This document shows positions 34,604 through 43,707 of a stretch of 64,000 nucleotides of DNA, piece after piece; within the stretch, counting starts at the first letter, position 1, and every line of letters begins with the position of its first letter. Source of the stretch: Alphaproteobacteria bacterium 65-37. Lineage in GTDB: Bacteria; Pseudomonadota; Alphaproteobacteria; Reyranellales; Reyranellaceae. Position numbers and translations under genes: made by a program. The notes beneath the pieces are model-generated. The model was not told where the DNA came from. It worked only from the letters and a program-made list of their open reading frames with translations, and did no database searches. Where the stretch lies: positions 62,001-126,000 of the forward strand of contig MKRV01000286.1 in the NCBI GenBank assembly GCA_001897995.1. The letters are read 5' to 3'.

Positions 34604-36169
34604 GTGGAAACCCTCCCTCGCGATCTTGCGAGCGCAGCGGGCGCGCCGATCATCATCGGCGGCGGCCTCGCCGGCCTGATGACGGCACTGCGGCTCGCGC
34701 CACGGCCGGTGATCCTGCTGGCCAGGATGCCGCTGGCCGAAGGCGCCGCTTCGGCCTGGGCACAAGGCGGCGTCGCCGCCGCCCTGGGCGACGACGACAG
34801 GCCTTCACTGCATGCCGACGACACGCTCGCCGCCGGCGACGGCCTCACCGACCCAGCCGTCGCCCGGCGCATCGCCGCAGCGGCGCCCGACGCGATCGCC
34901 ACTCTCGAACGCCTGGGCGTCGTCTTCGATCGCGACACCAGCGGCCGGCTGGCGCTCGGCCTCGAAGCGGCACATGCGCGCCGCCGCATCGTCCATGCCG
35001 CAGGCGACGGTACGGGGGCTGCGATCATGCGTGCCCTGATCGCCGCGGTGCGCGCCACGCCCTCGATCACGGTGATCGAGGGCCTCGAAGCGCGCCGCCT
35101 GCTGGTCGACGACCGAGGCATCTCGGGCGTTCTGGCAGCGGGACCGCACAGCGCCTGCCTGCTGTCGAGCCGCACGGTCGTGCTGGCCACCGGCGGACTG
35201 GGCGGGCTCTTTGCCCACACCACCAATCCGCTGGGCGCCATCGGCCAGGGCATCGCGCTGGCTGCCCGCGCCGGTGCAACGCTCACCGACATGGAATTCG
35301 TGCAGTTCCATCCGACCGCACTCGATGTCGGGCTCGATCCCATGCCGCTGGTCAGCGAAGCCGTCCGCGGCGAGGGCGCAGTGCTGATCGACGAGACCGG
35401 CACACGCTTCATGGAGGGGAAAGGTCGCGCCGAACTCGAGCCGCGCGACGTCGTCTCGCGCGCCGTGGCCGCGCATATCGGCCGCGGCCACAAGGTCTTC
35501 CTCGATGCCCGCTCCTCGCTGGGCGCGGACTTCGCCGCGCACTTCCCCGCCATCACCGCACGCTGCCGGGCTGCCGGGATCGATCCCGCGCGGCAGGCGA
35601 TCCCGGTGCGCCCCGCGGTGCACTACCACATGGGTGGCGTGGCCGTGGACGCCGCGGGCCGCAGCACTGTCGAGGGGCTCTGGGCCTGCGGCGAAGTCTC
35701 GGCAACCGGGCTGCATGGCGCCAACCGGCTCGCGAGCAATTCGCTGCTCGAGGCCGTGGTCGGTGCGGGCTGCGTCGCCGAGAGCATCAGCGGCATGGCG
35801 GCTGCGTCGCTGCCGGCACCGCGACCGACAGCCCTGCCGGCCGCCCCCGACGTGACGGTCTTGCGCACACTGGTCAGCGACACCTTGGGCGTAGTGCGCG
35901 ATCGCGCTGGCCTGCAAACCGCGATCGCCGGACTGCAGCCGATCGCCTTCACCGACGATGCCGCCGCCGATCCCGCACTCGTGGCGCTCGCAATCGCGAC
36001 GGCGGCGCTCGCCCGCGAGGAAAGCCGTGGTGGCCATTGGCGCTGCGACTTCCCACACCCCTCACCCGCCTGGGCCTGCCGCCAGGCGCAGCATCTCGAA
36101 AACAACCGCATCGTCTGCAAACGGAACCCCTCTCATGACCATCCCGTCGCTTCCCACGCTCATGCTTGA
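34604..36169 (+). CDS. nadB: L-aspartate oxidase
   Basis: This FAD enzyme oxidises L-aspartate to iminoaspartate, the substrate of NadA. The 521-residue protein has IIGGGLAGLMTALRL for FAD, ASAWAQGGVAAALG, VVLATGGLGGLFAHTTNP, FVQFHPTAL and HYHMGGVAVD...ACGEVSATGLHGANRLASNSLLE, the succinate dehydrogenase/fumarate reductase flavoprotein pattern. The start is GTG 34604 behind AGGAGG; no better ATG exists. Its 3' end runs 35 bases into nadC, an unusually long overlap. Confidence 0.95.
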   Translation: METLPRDLASAAGAPIIIGGGLAGLMTALRLAPRPVILLARMPLAEGAASAWAQGGVAAALGDDDRPSLHADDTLAAGDGLTDPAVARRIAAAAPDAIATLERLGVVFDRDTSGRLALGLEAAHARRRIVHAAGDGTGAAIMRALIAAVRATPSITVIEGLEARRLLVDDRGISGVLAAGPHSACLLSSRTVVLATGGLGGLFAHTTNPLGAIGQGIALAARAGATLTDMEFVQFHPTALDVGLDPMPLVSEAVRGEGAVLIDETGTRFMEGKGRAELEPRDVVSRAVAAHIGRGHKVFLDARSSLGADFAAHFPAITARCRAAGIDPARQAIPVRPAVHYHMGGVAVDAAGRSTVEGLWACGEVSATGLHGANRLASNSLLEAVVGAGCVAESISGMAAASLPAPRPTALPAAPDVTVLRTLVSDTLGVVRDRAGLQTAIAGLQPIAFTDDAAADPALVALAIATAALAREESRGGHWRCDFPHPSPAWACRQAQHLENNRIVCKRNPSHDHPVASHAHA

Positions 36170-36986
36170 ACCGGTCGTCCGGGCGGCCCTGCTGGAAGAT
36201 CTCGGCCGCGCCGGCGACATCACCACTGACGCCATCGTGCCGGCCACGGCACAGGCGGAGACCGTGCTGGCGGCGCGCCAGCCCGGTGTCGTGGCCGGCC
36301 TCGACCTTGCCGCACTTGCCTTCAGGCTGATCGATCCGGCGATCCGCATCGAGATCGAGCGGCCGGACGGCACGCAGCTCGCCAAGGGCGATCGCATCGC
36401 GACCATCGCCGGTCCGGTGCGCGGCATGCTGACCGCCGAGCGGGTGGCGTTGAACTTCCTCGGGCACTTGAGCGGCGTCGCCACGGCTGCGTCGACCCTG
36501 GTCGAGGCGGTGAAAGGCCATAAGGCGCGTATCTGCTGCACGCGCAAGACCATGCCCGGTCTGCGCGCCCTGCAGAAATACGCCGTTCGCGTCGGCGGTG
36601 GCTCAAATCACCGTTTCGGGCTCGACGATGCCGTGCTCATCAAGGACAACCACGTCGCGATGGCCGGCGGCATTTCCCCGGCGATACGCCGGGCCCGCGA
36701 CGGCGTCGGCCATCTGGTGAAGATCGAAGTCGAAGTCGACACGCTCGCCCAGCTCGACGAAGCGCTCGCCGAGGGTGTCGACGCGGTGCTGCTCGACAAC
36801 ATGACACCCGAACAACTCGGCCAGGCGGTGCGTACCATCGATGGCCGCGCGATCGCCGAAGCCTCCGGACGCATCACGCCGCAGACCGCGCCCGCCATCG
36901 CCGCCAGCGGCGTCGATCTCATCTCCGCCGGCTGGCTCACCCATTCGGCCACCGTGCTCGATATCGGTTTGGACTGGCGGCACTGA
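36135..36986 (+). CDS. nadC: Nicotinate-nucleotide pyrophosphorylase (quinolinate phosphoribosyltransferase)
   Basis: This enzyme converts quinolinate and PRPP to nicotinate mononucleotide and CO2. The 283-residue protein shows EDLGRAGDITTDAI, LNFLGHLSGVAT, CTRKTMPGLRALQKYAVRVGGGSNHRFGL, LIKDNH and IEVEVDTLAQLDEAL, all hallmark NadC segments with the basic quinolinate pocket. ATG 36135 lies inside the end of nadB, so expression is likely by coupling. With NadA and NadB it completes de novo NAD synthesis from aspartate. Confidence 0.96.
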   Translation: MTIPSLPTLMLEPVVRAALLEDLGRAGDITTDAIVPATAQAETVLAARQPGVVAGLDLAALAFRLIDPAIRIEIERPDGTQLAKGDRIATIAGPVRGMLTAERVALNFLGHLSGVATAASTLVEAVKGHKARICCTRKTMPGLRALQKYAVRVGGGSNHRFGLDDAVLIKDNHVAMAGGISPAIRRARDGVGHLVKIEVEVDTLAQLDEALAEGVDAVLLDNMTPEQLGQAVRTIDGRAIAEASGRITPQTAPAIAASGVDLISAGWLTHSATVLDIGLDWRH

Positions 36987-36992
36987 CCTTTG

Positions 36993-37047
36993 TCGGACCG
37001 CGGGCTCTGCGCGAGGGAACCCTCCCGCTTTGAGGCTCGCGGTCCGA
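36993..37047. repeat. Hairpin repeat copy 2 at the 3' end of nadC
   Basis: TCGGACCGCG (36993-37002) pairs with CGCGGTCCGA (37038-37047). A second small hairpin, GAGGG-AA-CCCTC at 37013-37024, lies inside. The outer arm is a relative of the element at 1607-1638. In both places it separates convergent genes and is followed by ATGA-N-CTCA containing the stop of the minus-strand gene. Confidence 0.6.
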
Positions 37048-37052
37048 TGAAC

Positions 37053-37517
37053 TCAGCCGCCCACTTCGCAGTGCTTGTTCATTTCCTTGCAGACGCGCAG
37101 GACGGCCTGCACGACCATCGAGGCGGTTCCGCTTTCGCCATGCCCGGCATGGCCCGCGATAAGGATCTGCGCGACGTCCTCGTTGAACGGCACGACATTC
37201 AGGGTCGCCGTGCGGTCGCCCTCGGCGATCTGCAGGCGGCGGGCGGCGGCATCGTGCATCAGGATGCGTACCGACTTGTTCTTGCGGGCGAGTTCATAGG
37301 CGGTGGCATAGACCTTGTCGGCCGAAGCATCGAGCAGGACCGTCGCGAAATCGTAGCCCGGCCGGCCGTTCTGCGCGCCTTCGGTCATCTGGTGAATCCG
37401 GCCCAGCGCCTTGCGCGCCAGGAACACCCACTGCGCCTCGGCCGCGCCGAACGGCACGGCGGCAAGACCAACGCCCGCGAGCACGGCCATGGTCGTCAAT
37501 CGGTTGAACATTTTCAT
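37053..37517 (-). CDS. Small secreted protein of unknown function
   Basis: The 154-residue product has a signal peptide (LTTMAVLAGVGLAAVPFGAAEAQ) and a mature part of about 125 residues with alternating helix and strand character and one Cys near the C-terminus. The sequence DKVYATAYELARKNKSVRILMHDAAARRLQIAEGD recalls small DUF3568-like periplasmic proteins, but I do not recognise it firmly. It is the last gene of a minus-strand run after the Old Yellow Enzyme gene. Confidence 0.65.
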   Translation of the reverse strand: MKMFNRLTTMAVLAGVGLAAVPFGAAEAQWVFLARKALGRIHQMTEGAQNGRPGYDFATVLLDASADKVYATAYELARKNKSVRILMHDAAARRLQIAEGDRTATLNVVPFNEDVAQILIAGHAGHGESGTASMVVQAVLRVCKEMNKHCEVGG

Positions 37518-37545
37518 CGATGCCTCCCTTCAGCGGGGGCGCATC

Positions 37546-38646
37546 TTACGCAAGCGTGGCCAGCGACGAAGCGGAAAACGGCGCCAGCTCGCCGAAGCGA
37601 CCGTCGCGCACCTTGACGGCCCACGCCGCATCCGCCAGCAGCGCCCGACCGACCGCCACGAGGTCGAACTCGTCACGCTCCAGCCGCGCCTCGAGCTCGC
37701 CCAGCTCGCCGACGTCGGAGGCCTCGCGCGTGCGGAAGGTCTGGACGAAATCGGCCCCCTTGAGACCGACCGAGCCCACGGTGATGGTCGGCTTGCCGGT
37801 AAGCTTCTTGGTCCAGCCCGCGAGATTGAGCGTCGAGCCTTCGAACTCGGGCTCCCAGAAACGGCGGGTCGAGCAGTGGAAGATGTCGGTACCGGCCGCG
37901 GCCAACGGCTCGAGGAAAGCCGCCAGCTCATCCGGCGTCTGGGCGAGGCGCGCGCCGTAATCCTGCTGCTTCCACTGCGAGAAGCGCAGGATGATCGGAT
38001 AGGCCTCGCCGACGCGCGCGCGGATCGCCCGCACGATCTCGGCGGCAAACCGTGTCCGCTTCACATAATCGCCACCCCAGGAATCGTCGCGCTGGTTGGC
38101 GCCTTCCCAGAAAAACTGGTCGATCAGATAGCCGTGCGCGCCGTGGATCTCGACGGCATCGAAGCCGATCTCCTGGGCCGCCGCCGCGGCCTTGGCGAAG
38201 GCGTCGATCGTATCGGCGATATCGGCCTCGCTCATCGGCTGGCCGACCAGCTTGCCGGACGCCGACAATCCCGACGGACCGTCCGACGCGGCATCGGGAT
38301 GGGGCCCGGTTCCGGGCTTGCGTAGCATGCCCTGATGCCAGAGCTGCGGGGCGATCCGCCCGCCCGCAGCATGCACTTCCTCCACGACGCGCCGCCAACC
38401 GGCGAGGCTGGCCGGCGCATGGAAGTTCGGCACGTTGGCGTCGTTGGTCGCCGCCGGCCGGTCGACCGTCGTCCCCTCGGTCACGATCAACCCGACGCCG
38501 CCCTCGGCGCGGCGACGATAATAGGCCGCCACGTCGGGACCGGGGATGCTCTGCGGGCTCTTGGACCGAGTCATCGGCGCCATCACCAGGCGATTGGCGA
38601 GCGACAGCGACTTGCAGGCGAAGGGGCGGAAAAGCGGACTGGTCAT
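37546..38646 (-). CDS. NADH:flavin oxidoreductase (Old Yellow Enzyme family)
   Basis: This 366-residue FMN TIM-barrel enzyme has LANRLVMAPMTRSKS near the N-terminus, APQLWHQGM, FDAVEIHGAHGYLIDQFFWEGANQRDDSWGGD and FDLVAVGRALLADAAW at the FMN phosphate site. It lacks the iron-sulphur and second flavin domains of 2,4-dienoyl-CoA reductases, so it belongs to the short, OYE-like class that reduces activated alkenes. It lies 13 bases downstream of the M81 peptidase gene. The physiological substrate is unknown. Confidence 0.88.
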   Translation of the reverse strand: MTSPLFRPFACKSLSLANRLVMAPMTRSKSPQSIPGPDVAAYYRRRAEGGVGLIVTEGTTVDRPAATNDANVPNFHAPASLAGWRRVVEEVHAAGGRIAPQLWHQGMLRKPGTGPHPDAASDGPSGLSASGKLVGQPMSEADIADTIDAFAKAAAAAQEIGFDAVEIHGAHGYLIDQFFWEGANQRDDSWGGDYVKRTRFAAEIVRAIRARVGEAYPIILRFSQWKQQDYGARLAQTPDELAAFLEPLAAAGTDIFHCSTRRFWEPEFEGSTLNLAGWTKKLTGKPTITVGSVGLKGADFVQTFRTREASDVGELGELEARLERDEFDLVAVGRALLADAAWAVKVRDGRFGELAPFSASSLATLA

Positions 38647-38659
38647 CGGTGTCTCGATC

Positions 38660-40129
38660 TCAGGGAAAGGTGACGTCGCCGTAGGGAAAGAATTTCCTCA
38701 AGTCGACGTTGCGGTACGGCAGGCCGTCGAGATGGACGGTGCCGAGGAAGGGCTGGTCCGGCTCGACCAGAAGGATGGTCCTGGCGAAGCCCGAATCGTC
38801 GAAGCCGCGACGGAAATGGACGCGCGACTTGATGGCGAAGGCCTTGAAGGACGTCACGTCGAGGCCGAGCGCCTTCAGCGACCAGGGTTCCTGCACCTGG
38901 ATGAGATAGCGGCTCAGCACCAGCACATTGCCGCGGCCGAACTGCACTACGGTCCAGAGCTGGCCGTAGCCTTCGACGGCATTGAGCACGGTGCCGGTGA
39001 TGCGCACCGGCGCACCCGCCGACTCGTCGACCAGACCGCCGACCTCCATGTCGAAGGGATCGCCGGCTTTCACGCCGCGCGCCTTGAGCGTGTCGTGCGC
39101 CCGGGCGTCGGCAATGGTCGCGACCAGCACGCCCGACAGGTCCTGCGCCAGGATCTCCTTCAAGAGCCAGGTTGCCGAACCCGAGCGGTCGCTGTGATCG
39201 GCCAGGACCACCGGCCCCTCGCCGCGCGCGATCGCCTCCTTGGCGAGGCGCACGCCGTCGGCGATGGCATGCACCTTGGTCGAGGTCAGCAGGGCCTCGC
39301 GCTGGCGCCACGCCCAACCGGCGAGGTCGTCGGCCGCCTTGCGGGCCAAGGTCTCGTTGCCGTTGGTCATGACCTGGACCGTCATGCCGACGTCGGGCAC
39401 GTCGGCGAAGGGAAAGCCGAAGAACACGTTGGCGTAGAGATCGGGTTCGCGCGCCTCCCAGGTGAGCGCGCGCTGCACCAGATCCATCCACGGCGACGCG
39501 CCGGTCCATTGCAGCACCGTGGGCGAGATGATCGGCACCTTCACCGTGACGGTCTTGGGCGCATAGTCCCCGCGCACGGCGCGTACCAGCATGCGCGCCG
39601 CCCGCTCGCCCTGCAGGTAGCTGTCGTAATGCGGGAAGTACTTCACCGTGAACGCCATGTCGGCATGGCGCAGGAATTCCTCGTCCTCGTTGCCGTGCGG
39701 ATCGAAGGTGCCGACGATGAACGCTCCGGGGCCGACGACCGCGCGCACGCGCCGGGCGATGTCGGCTTCGGGCCGCGCCACGCCATGCACGCCCATCGCG
39801 CCGTGCAGGGCGAGGTAGACGCCGTCGAACCGGCCGTTTGCTTCGAGGTCGGCGATCATGCGGCCGAGCAGGGTTTCGTAGGCCTCCGTCGTGATCCAGC
39901 CGGAGCCGGTGCCGGTCCGGGGCCACAGCGGCGATTCGATGCCGACCAGTTCGACGTCGGCATGCTCGCGCGCCACCTTCACGAAGCCGCCCATGTAAGA
40001 GCGGGCGTCGTGCGCCAGCAGCGCCTCTCGGCGCGCGGGCGATCCCTCATATGTGAAATCGGCGAGCGTGGTGTCGTTCCGGAGGAACGTCACCGTCTCG
40101 TGGGCAAAATAGAGGACGGCGATACGCAT
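38660..40129 (-). CDS. M81-family metallopeptidase (MlrC-like)
   Basis: The 489-residue protein matches the MlrC/DUF1485 family: RIAVLYFAHETVTF at the N-terminus, VYLALHGAMGV, VGTFDPHGNEDEEF with candidate metal ligands, and a C-terminal MlrC domain with VVLADHSDRSGSATWLL and FGRGNVLVLSRYLIQVQEPWSLKALGLD. The founding member linearises or degrades microcystin-derived peptides. Most homologues, like this one, occur without the other mlr genes and have unknown substrates. ATG 40129 was preferred over the open upstream frame because the conserved MRIAVLYF begins there. It lies 19 bases after the hydroxyacyl-CoA dehydrogenase gene. Confidence 0.85.
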   Translation of the reverse strand: MRIAVLYFAHETVTFLRNDTTLADFTYEGSPARREALLAHDARSYMGGFVKVAREHADVELVGIESPLWPRTGTGSGWITTEAYETLLGRMIADLEANGRFDGVYLALHGAMGVHGVARPEADIARRVRAVVGPGAFIVGTFDPHGNEDEEFLRHADMAFTVKYFPHYDSYLQGERAARMLVRAVRGDYAPKTVTVKVPIISPTVLQWTGASPWMDLVQRALTWEAREPDLYANVFFGFPFADVPDVGMTVQVMTNGNETLARKAADDLAGWAWRQREALLTSTKVHAIADGVRLAKEAIARGEGPVVLADHSDRSGSATWLLKEILAQDLSGVLVATIADARAHDTLKARGVKAGDPFDMEVGGLVDESAGAPVRITGTVLNAVEGYGQLWTVVQFGRGNVLVLSRYLIQVQEPWSLKALGLDVTSFKAFAIKSRVHFRRGFDDSGFARTILLVEPDQPFLGTVHLDGLPYRNVDLRKFFPYGDVTFP

Positions 40130-40148
40130 CGACGCCGCCCTCCCGCCG

Positions 40149-41021
40149 TCAGCGCGTCGGAACCGGACGTTCGCCGGAATAATCGTAGAAGCCGCGCTTG
40201 ACCTTGCGGCCGATCCAGCCCGCTTCGACATACTTCACGAGCAGCGGACAGGGACGATACTTGGAATCGGCCAGGCCCTCGTGCAGCACCTGCATCACCG
40301 ACAGGCAGGTGTCGAGGCCGATGAAGTCGGCGAGCTCGAGCGGGCCCATCGGATGGTTGGCGCCGAGCTTCATGCCGGTGTCGATCGCCTCGACATTGCC
40401 CACGCCCTCGTAGAGGGCATAGACCGCCTCGTTGATCATCGGCAGCAGGATGCGATTCACGATGAAAGCCGGGAAGTCCTCGGCATTGACCGGCTTCTTC
40501 TCGAGCTTGATCACGACCTCACGCACGGTGCGGAAGGTCTCCTCCTCCGTGGCGATGCCGCGGATCAGTTCGACCAGCCCCATCATCGGCACGGGGTTCA
40601 TGAAGTGCATGCCCATGAACTTGCCCGGCCGGTCGGTGACCGACGCGAGCCGCGTCACCGAGATCGACGAGGTGTTGGTGGCGAGCAGCACGTTGGGCGG
40701 CAGGTCGATGCAGACCTTCTTGAAGATCTCGCGCTTGACCGCCTCGTTCTCCGTCGCCGCCTCGACGATCAGGTCGCAGTCGGCGAAAGCCTTGTAGTCG
40801 GTGGCCCCTGAGATCCGCTTCAGCGCCGAGTCCCTCTCCTCGGGCCGGATCATACCGCGGCCGATCTGGCGGTCCATGTTGCGGCCGATATTGTCGATGC
40901 CCTTGTCGACGTGCGCCTGGTCGACATCCGCGAGACGGATGTCGAAGCCCTTGAGCGCGCAGACATGGGCGATGCCGCTGCCCATCTGGCCGGCACCGAT
41001 GACGCCGATGCGCTTGATCAT
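40149..41021 (-). CDS. hbdA: 3-hydroxybutyryl-CoA dehydrogenase
   Basis: The 290-residue NAD(P)-dependent enzyme has the Rossmann start IKRIGVIGAGQMGSGIAHVCA, LIVEAATENEAVKREIF, and GMHFMNPVPMMGLVELI with the catalytic His. The C-terminal domain has NHPMGPLELADFIGLDTCLSVMQVL. It interconverts acetoacetyl-CoA and 3-hydroxybutyryl-CoA in butyrate and polyhydroxybutyrate metabolism and feeds crotonyl-CoA to the ethylmalonyl-CoA pathway. It lies 23 bases downstream of etfA, an arrangement common in alphaproteobacteria. Confidence 0.92.
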   Translation of the reverse strand: MIKRIGVIGAGQMGSGIAHVCALKGFDIRLADVDQAHVDKGIDNIGRNMDRQIGRGMIRPEERDSALKRISGATDYKAFADCDLIVEAATENEAVKREIFKKVCIDLPPNVLLATNTSSISVTRLASVTDRPGKFMGMHFMNPVPMMGLVELIRGIATEEETFRTVREVVIKLEKKPVNAEDFPAFIVNRILLPMINEAVYALYEGVGNVEAIDTGMKLGANHPMGPLELADFIGLDTCLSVMQVLHEGLADSKYRPCPLLVKYVEAGWIGRKVKRGFYDYSGERPVPTR

Positions 41022-41044
41022 GATGGGTACCTCGAAGTTCTGGC

Positions 41045-41980
41045 CTACTTCTTCTCGACCGCGGCCGTCAGCTCCGGAACGATCTGGAACAGATCCCCCA
41101 CGATGCCGTAGTCGGCCACCTGGAAGATCGGTGCCTCTTCGTCCTTGTTGATCGCCACGATGGTCTTGCTGTCCTTCATGCCGGCGAGATGCTGGATCGC
41201 GCCGGAGATGCCGATGGCGATGTAGAGGTCGGGCGCCACCACCTTGCCGGTCTGGCCGACCTGGTAGTCGTTCGGCACGTAGCCGGCGTCGACGGCGGCG
41301 CGGCTGGCGCCGAGGCCGGCACCGAGCTTGTCGGCCAGCGTCTCGAGCATCTTGAAGTTCTCGCCGCTCTGCAGGCCACGACCGCCGGAAACGACAATCT
41401 TGGCACTGGTCAGTTCAGGCCGCTCGCTCTTGGAAAGCTCGGCGCCGACATAGGACGAGAGGCCCTTGGCCCCCTCGCCGCCGATCTTCTCGATCGCCGC
41501 CGAGCCGCCGGTCGCAGCCGCCTTGAAGTTGGTCGGACGGACGGTCACGACCTTGATCTTGTCGGCGCTCTGCACGGTCGCCATGGCGTTGCCGGCGTAG
41601 ATCGGGCGCACGAAGGTGTCGGGCGAGACGACCTGGATCGCCTCGGAGACCTGCGCCACGTCGAGCAGTGCTGCGACGCGCGGCGCAACGTTCTTGCCGA
41701 CCGAGTCGGCCGCCATCACGATGTGGCTGTAGTTCGGCGCCAGCTTGACGACCAGCGGGGCGACGTCCTCGGCCAGCCAGTTGGCATAGGCGGCATCGTC
41801 GGCCTGCAGCACCTTGGCGACGCCCTGGATCGCGGCGGCCGACTTGGCGGCTTCGTCGGCTCCCGAGCCCGCCACCAGCACGGTGACGTCGGAGCCCATC
41901 TGCCCGGCAGCCGCCACAGCGTTGGCGACGTTGGCGCGGACCGTTTTGCCGTCATGCGCGGCAACGACGAGAATGGCCAT
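41045..41980 (-). CDS. etfA: Electron transfer flavoprotein, alpha subunit
   Basis: The 311-residue subunit binds FAD through the C-terminal domain: [52 protein letters not shown] and the following [13 protein letters not shown] are the signature. With EtfB it collects electrons from acyl-CoA dehydrogenases (several are encoded in this window, including Mcd) and passes them to ETF:ubiquinone oxidoreductase. It begins 1 base after etfB. Confidence 0.96.
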   Translation of the reverse strand: MAILVVAAHDGKTVRANVANAVAAAGQMGSDVTVLVAGSGADEAAKSAAAIQGVAKVLQADDAAYANWLAEDVAPLVVKLAPNYSHIVMAADSVGKNVAPRVAALLDVAQVSEAIQVVSPDTFVRPIYAGNAMATVQSADKIKVVTVRPTNFKAAATGGSAAIEKIGGEGAKGLSSYVGAELSKSERPELTSAKIVVSGGRGLQSGENFKMLETLADKLGAGLGASRAAVDAGYVPNDYQVGQTGKVVAPDLYIAIGISGAIQHLAGMKDSKTIVAINKDEEAPIFQVADYGIVGDLFQIVPELTAAVEKK

Positions 41981-41981
41981 G

Positions 41982-42731
41982 TCAGATGACTCCCGCTTCG
42001 TTCTTCAGCTTCTCGACGAGCTCGGCGACGGTCTTCACCTTGATGCCGGCCTTGCGCTTGGGCGGCTCCTCGACCTTCAGGGTCTTGAGGCGCGGCGCGA
42101 CGTCGACGCCCAGCGCATCCGGCGCCAGCGTCTCGATCGGCTTCTTCTTCGCCTTCATGATGTTCGGCAGCGAGGCGTAGCGCGGCTCGTTCAGGCGCAG
42201 GTCGGTGGTGATCACCGCCGGCATCTTGAGCTTGATGTTCTCGAGGCCGCCATCGACCTCGCGCTTCACCTCAACCGAGCCGTCGGCGACGTTCAGCTTG
42301 TTGGCGAACGTGCCCTGCGACCAGCCGAGCAGCGCGGCCAGCATCTGGCCGGTCTGATTGGAGTCGTCGTCGATCGCCTGCTTGCCGACGATGACCAGGC
42401 CGGGCTGCTCCTTGTCGACCACGGCCTTCAACAGCTTGGCGACGGCCAGCGGCTGCAGCTCGGCATCGGTCTGGACCAGCACGCCGCGATCGGCGCCCAT
42501 GGCGAGCGCCGTACGAATCGTCTCCTGGCACTGGGCCGGGCCGGCAGAAAAGGCGATGATTTCGGTCGCGGCGCCCTTCTCTTTCATGCGGATCGCCTCT
42601 TCCACGGCGATCTCGTCGAAGGGATTCATGGACATCTTGACGTTTGCCGTCTCGACACCCGTGTTGTCGGCCTTGACGCGGATCTTGACGTTGTAGTCGA
42701 TGACCCGCTTGACCGCGACCAGCACTTTCAT
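41982..42731 (-). CDS. etfB: Electron transfer flavoprotein, beta subunit
   Basis: The 249-residue AMP-binding subunit has [38 protein letters not shown], and [34 protein letters not shown], the last being the ETF beta signature. It pairs with EtfA downstream. The 157-base gap upstream (42732-42888) probably carries the etfBA-hbd promoter. Confidence 0.96.
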   Translation of the reverse strand: MKVLVAVKRVIDYNVKIRVKADNTGVETANVKMSMNPFDEIAVEEAIRMKEKGAATEIIAFSAGPAQCQETIRTALAMGADRGVLVQTDAELQPLAVAKLLKAVVDKEQPGLVIVGKQAIDDDSNQTGQMLAALLGWSQGTFANKLNVADGSVEVKREVDGGLENIKLKMPAVITTDLRLNEPRYASLPNIMKAKKKPIETLAPDALGVDVAPRLKTLKVEEPPKRKAGIKVKTVAELVEKLKNEAGVI

Positions 42732-42888
42732 CGCGTTGCGCCTATCGGTGAGTTACCGCCCGGCTCGAACGCCTGGCGAAGGGGTTTTCGTGTAGGGGTG
42801 TTCAGCCGACTATGTCAAGGCTATGGCGCACTGCACAAAATCGCAGGGTGGAAGCCTTTTGCCTCGATCTTTCAACAAGTTGGAGGCG
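42732..42888. promoter_or_regulatory. Gap upstream of etfB
   Basis: These 157 bases separate etfB from the adenosyltransferase gene on the same strand. They are less GC-rich near 42810-42870 but show no clear -35/-10 pair or palindrome. A promoter for etfB is assumed from position only. Confidence 0.3.
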
Positions 42889-43485
42889 CTAGCGCGCCCC
42901 ACCGGGCACCCAGAGCACGTCTGTCGCGCCATTGTCGTTCAGCCGGCGTGCAAGCACGAACAGGTGGTCCGACAAGCGATTGACGTATTTGATGGCCTCG
43001 GGATTGATCGGTTGCTCGGCCGCGAGCCGCGTCATGCAGCGCTCGGCACGGCGCGCCACGGTCCGCGCCAGATGCAGCCAGGACGCCGCTTCGCTGCCGC
43101 CCGGCAGGATGAACGACTTCAAGGGTTGAAGTTCGGCGTTCATGGCGTCGATCTCGCGCTCCAGCCGCTCGACCTGCGAGGGCACGATGCGCAGCGCCTG
43201 CTCATCGCGCTTGGTCTTGCCCTCCGGCGTGCAGAGGTCGGCGCCGAGATCGAAGAGATCGTTCTGGATGCGGCCGAGCATCGCATCGGCCTCGGCCAGG
43301 CGAGGATCGGTCGACGGCGTGCGCGCGATGGCGTTGCGGGCGAGGCCAATCACCGAATTGGCTTCGTCGGTCGTGCCGTAGGCCTCAACGCGGATGTCGT
43401 GCTTGGCAACGCGCTCGCCGCGGCCGAGTGAGGTCTCGCCGGCATCGCCGCCGCGCGTGTAGATGCGTGTCAGGCTGACGGCCAT
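42889..43485 (-). CDS. PduO-type ATP:cob(I)alamin adenosyltransferase
   Basis: The 198-residue enzyme attaches the 5'-deoxyadenosyl group to cob(I)alamin. Family features are an N-terminal IYTRGGDAGETSLGRGERVAKHDIRVEAYGTTDEANSVIG (ATP and trimer contacts), FILPGGSEAASWLHLARTVARRAER and KYVNRLSDHLFVLAR near the C-terminus. It supplies adenosylcobalamin for NrdJ in this window and for acyl-CoA mutases elsewhere. It starts 3 bases after the HIG1-like gene, at the end of the minus-strand operon beginning near 47.7 kb. Confidence 0.93.
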   Translation of the reverse strand: MAVSLTRIYTRGGDAGETSLGRGERVAKHDIRVEAYGTTDEANSVIGLARNAIARTPSTDPRLAEADAMLGRIQNDLFDLGADLCTPEGKTKRDEQALRIVPSQVERLEREIDAMNAELQPLKSFILPGGSEAASWLHLARTVARRAERCMTRLAAEQPINPEAIKYVNRLSDHLFVLARRLNDNGATDVLWVPGGAR

Positions 43486-43488
43486 CGG

Positions 43489-43701
43489 CTAGCCCCGGCT
43501 CGCAAGATACCAGAGCAGGATCAGCACGATCGTCAGAAGCTGCAGGCGCACGCGCCACCACATCAGACGGTTGCTGCGGCGGCTGCCGTCGATGCCACCG
43601 TCCTGGTTGCGGCTCATGCTGATAAGACCGGCGAACAAGGTGCCGAGCGTGGCCAGCGCCGATACCAGCACCAGGACAAACAGGATGTTGGCGAGGGTCA
43701 T
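43489..43701 (-). CDS. Twin-transmembrane HIG1-domain protein
   Basis: This 70-residue membrane protein has two spans (about residues 4-27 and 47-68) separated by a polar, positively charged loop, SRNQDGGIDGSRRSNRLMWWRVR. This is the pattern of bacterial HIG1-like proteins often encoded beside cob(I)alamin adenosyltransferase in alphaproteobacteria. Eukaryotic HIG1 proteins associate with cytochrome oxidase; the bacterial role is not established. Confidence 0.8.
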   Translation of the reverse strand: MTLANILFVLVLVSALATLGTLFAGLISMSRNQDGGIDGSRRSNRLMWWRVRLQLLTIVLILLWYLASRG

Positions 43702-43707
43702 ACGGGC

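Noticed and set aside
38546-40201. 550-codon frame opposite the M81 peptidase
   Set aside because: It is a shadow of a gene with strong family matches, with no domain of its own.
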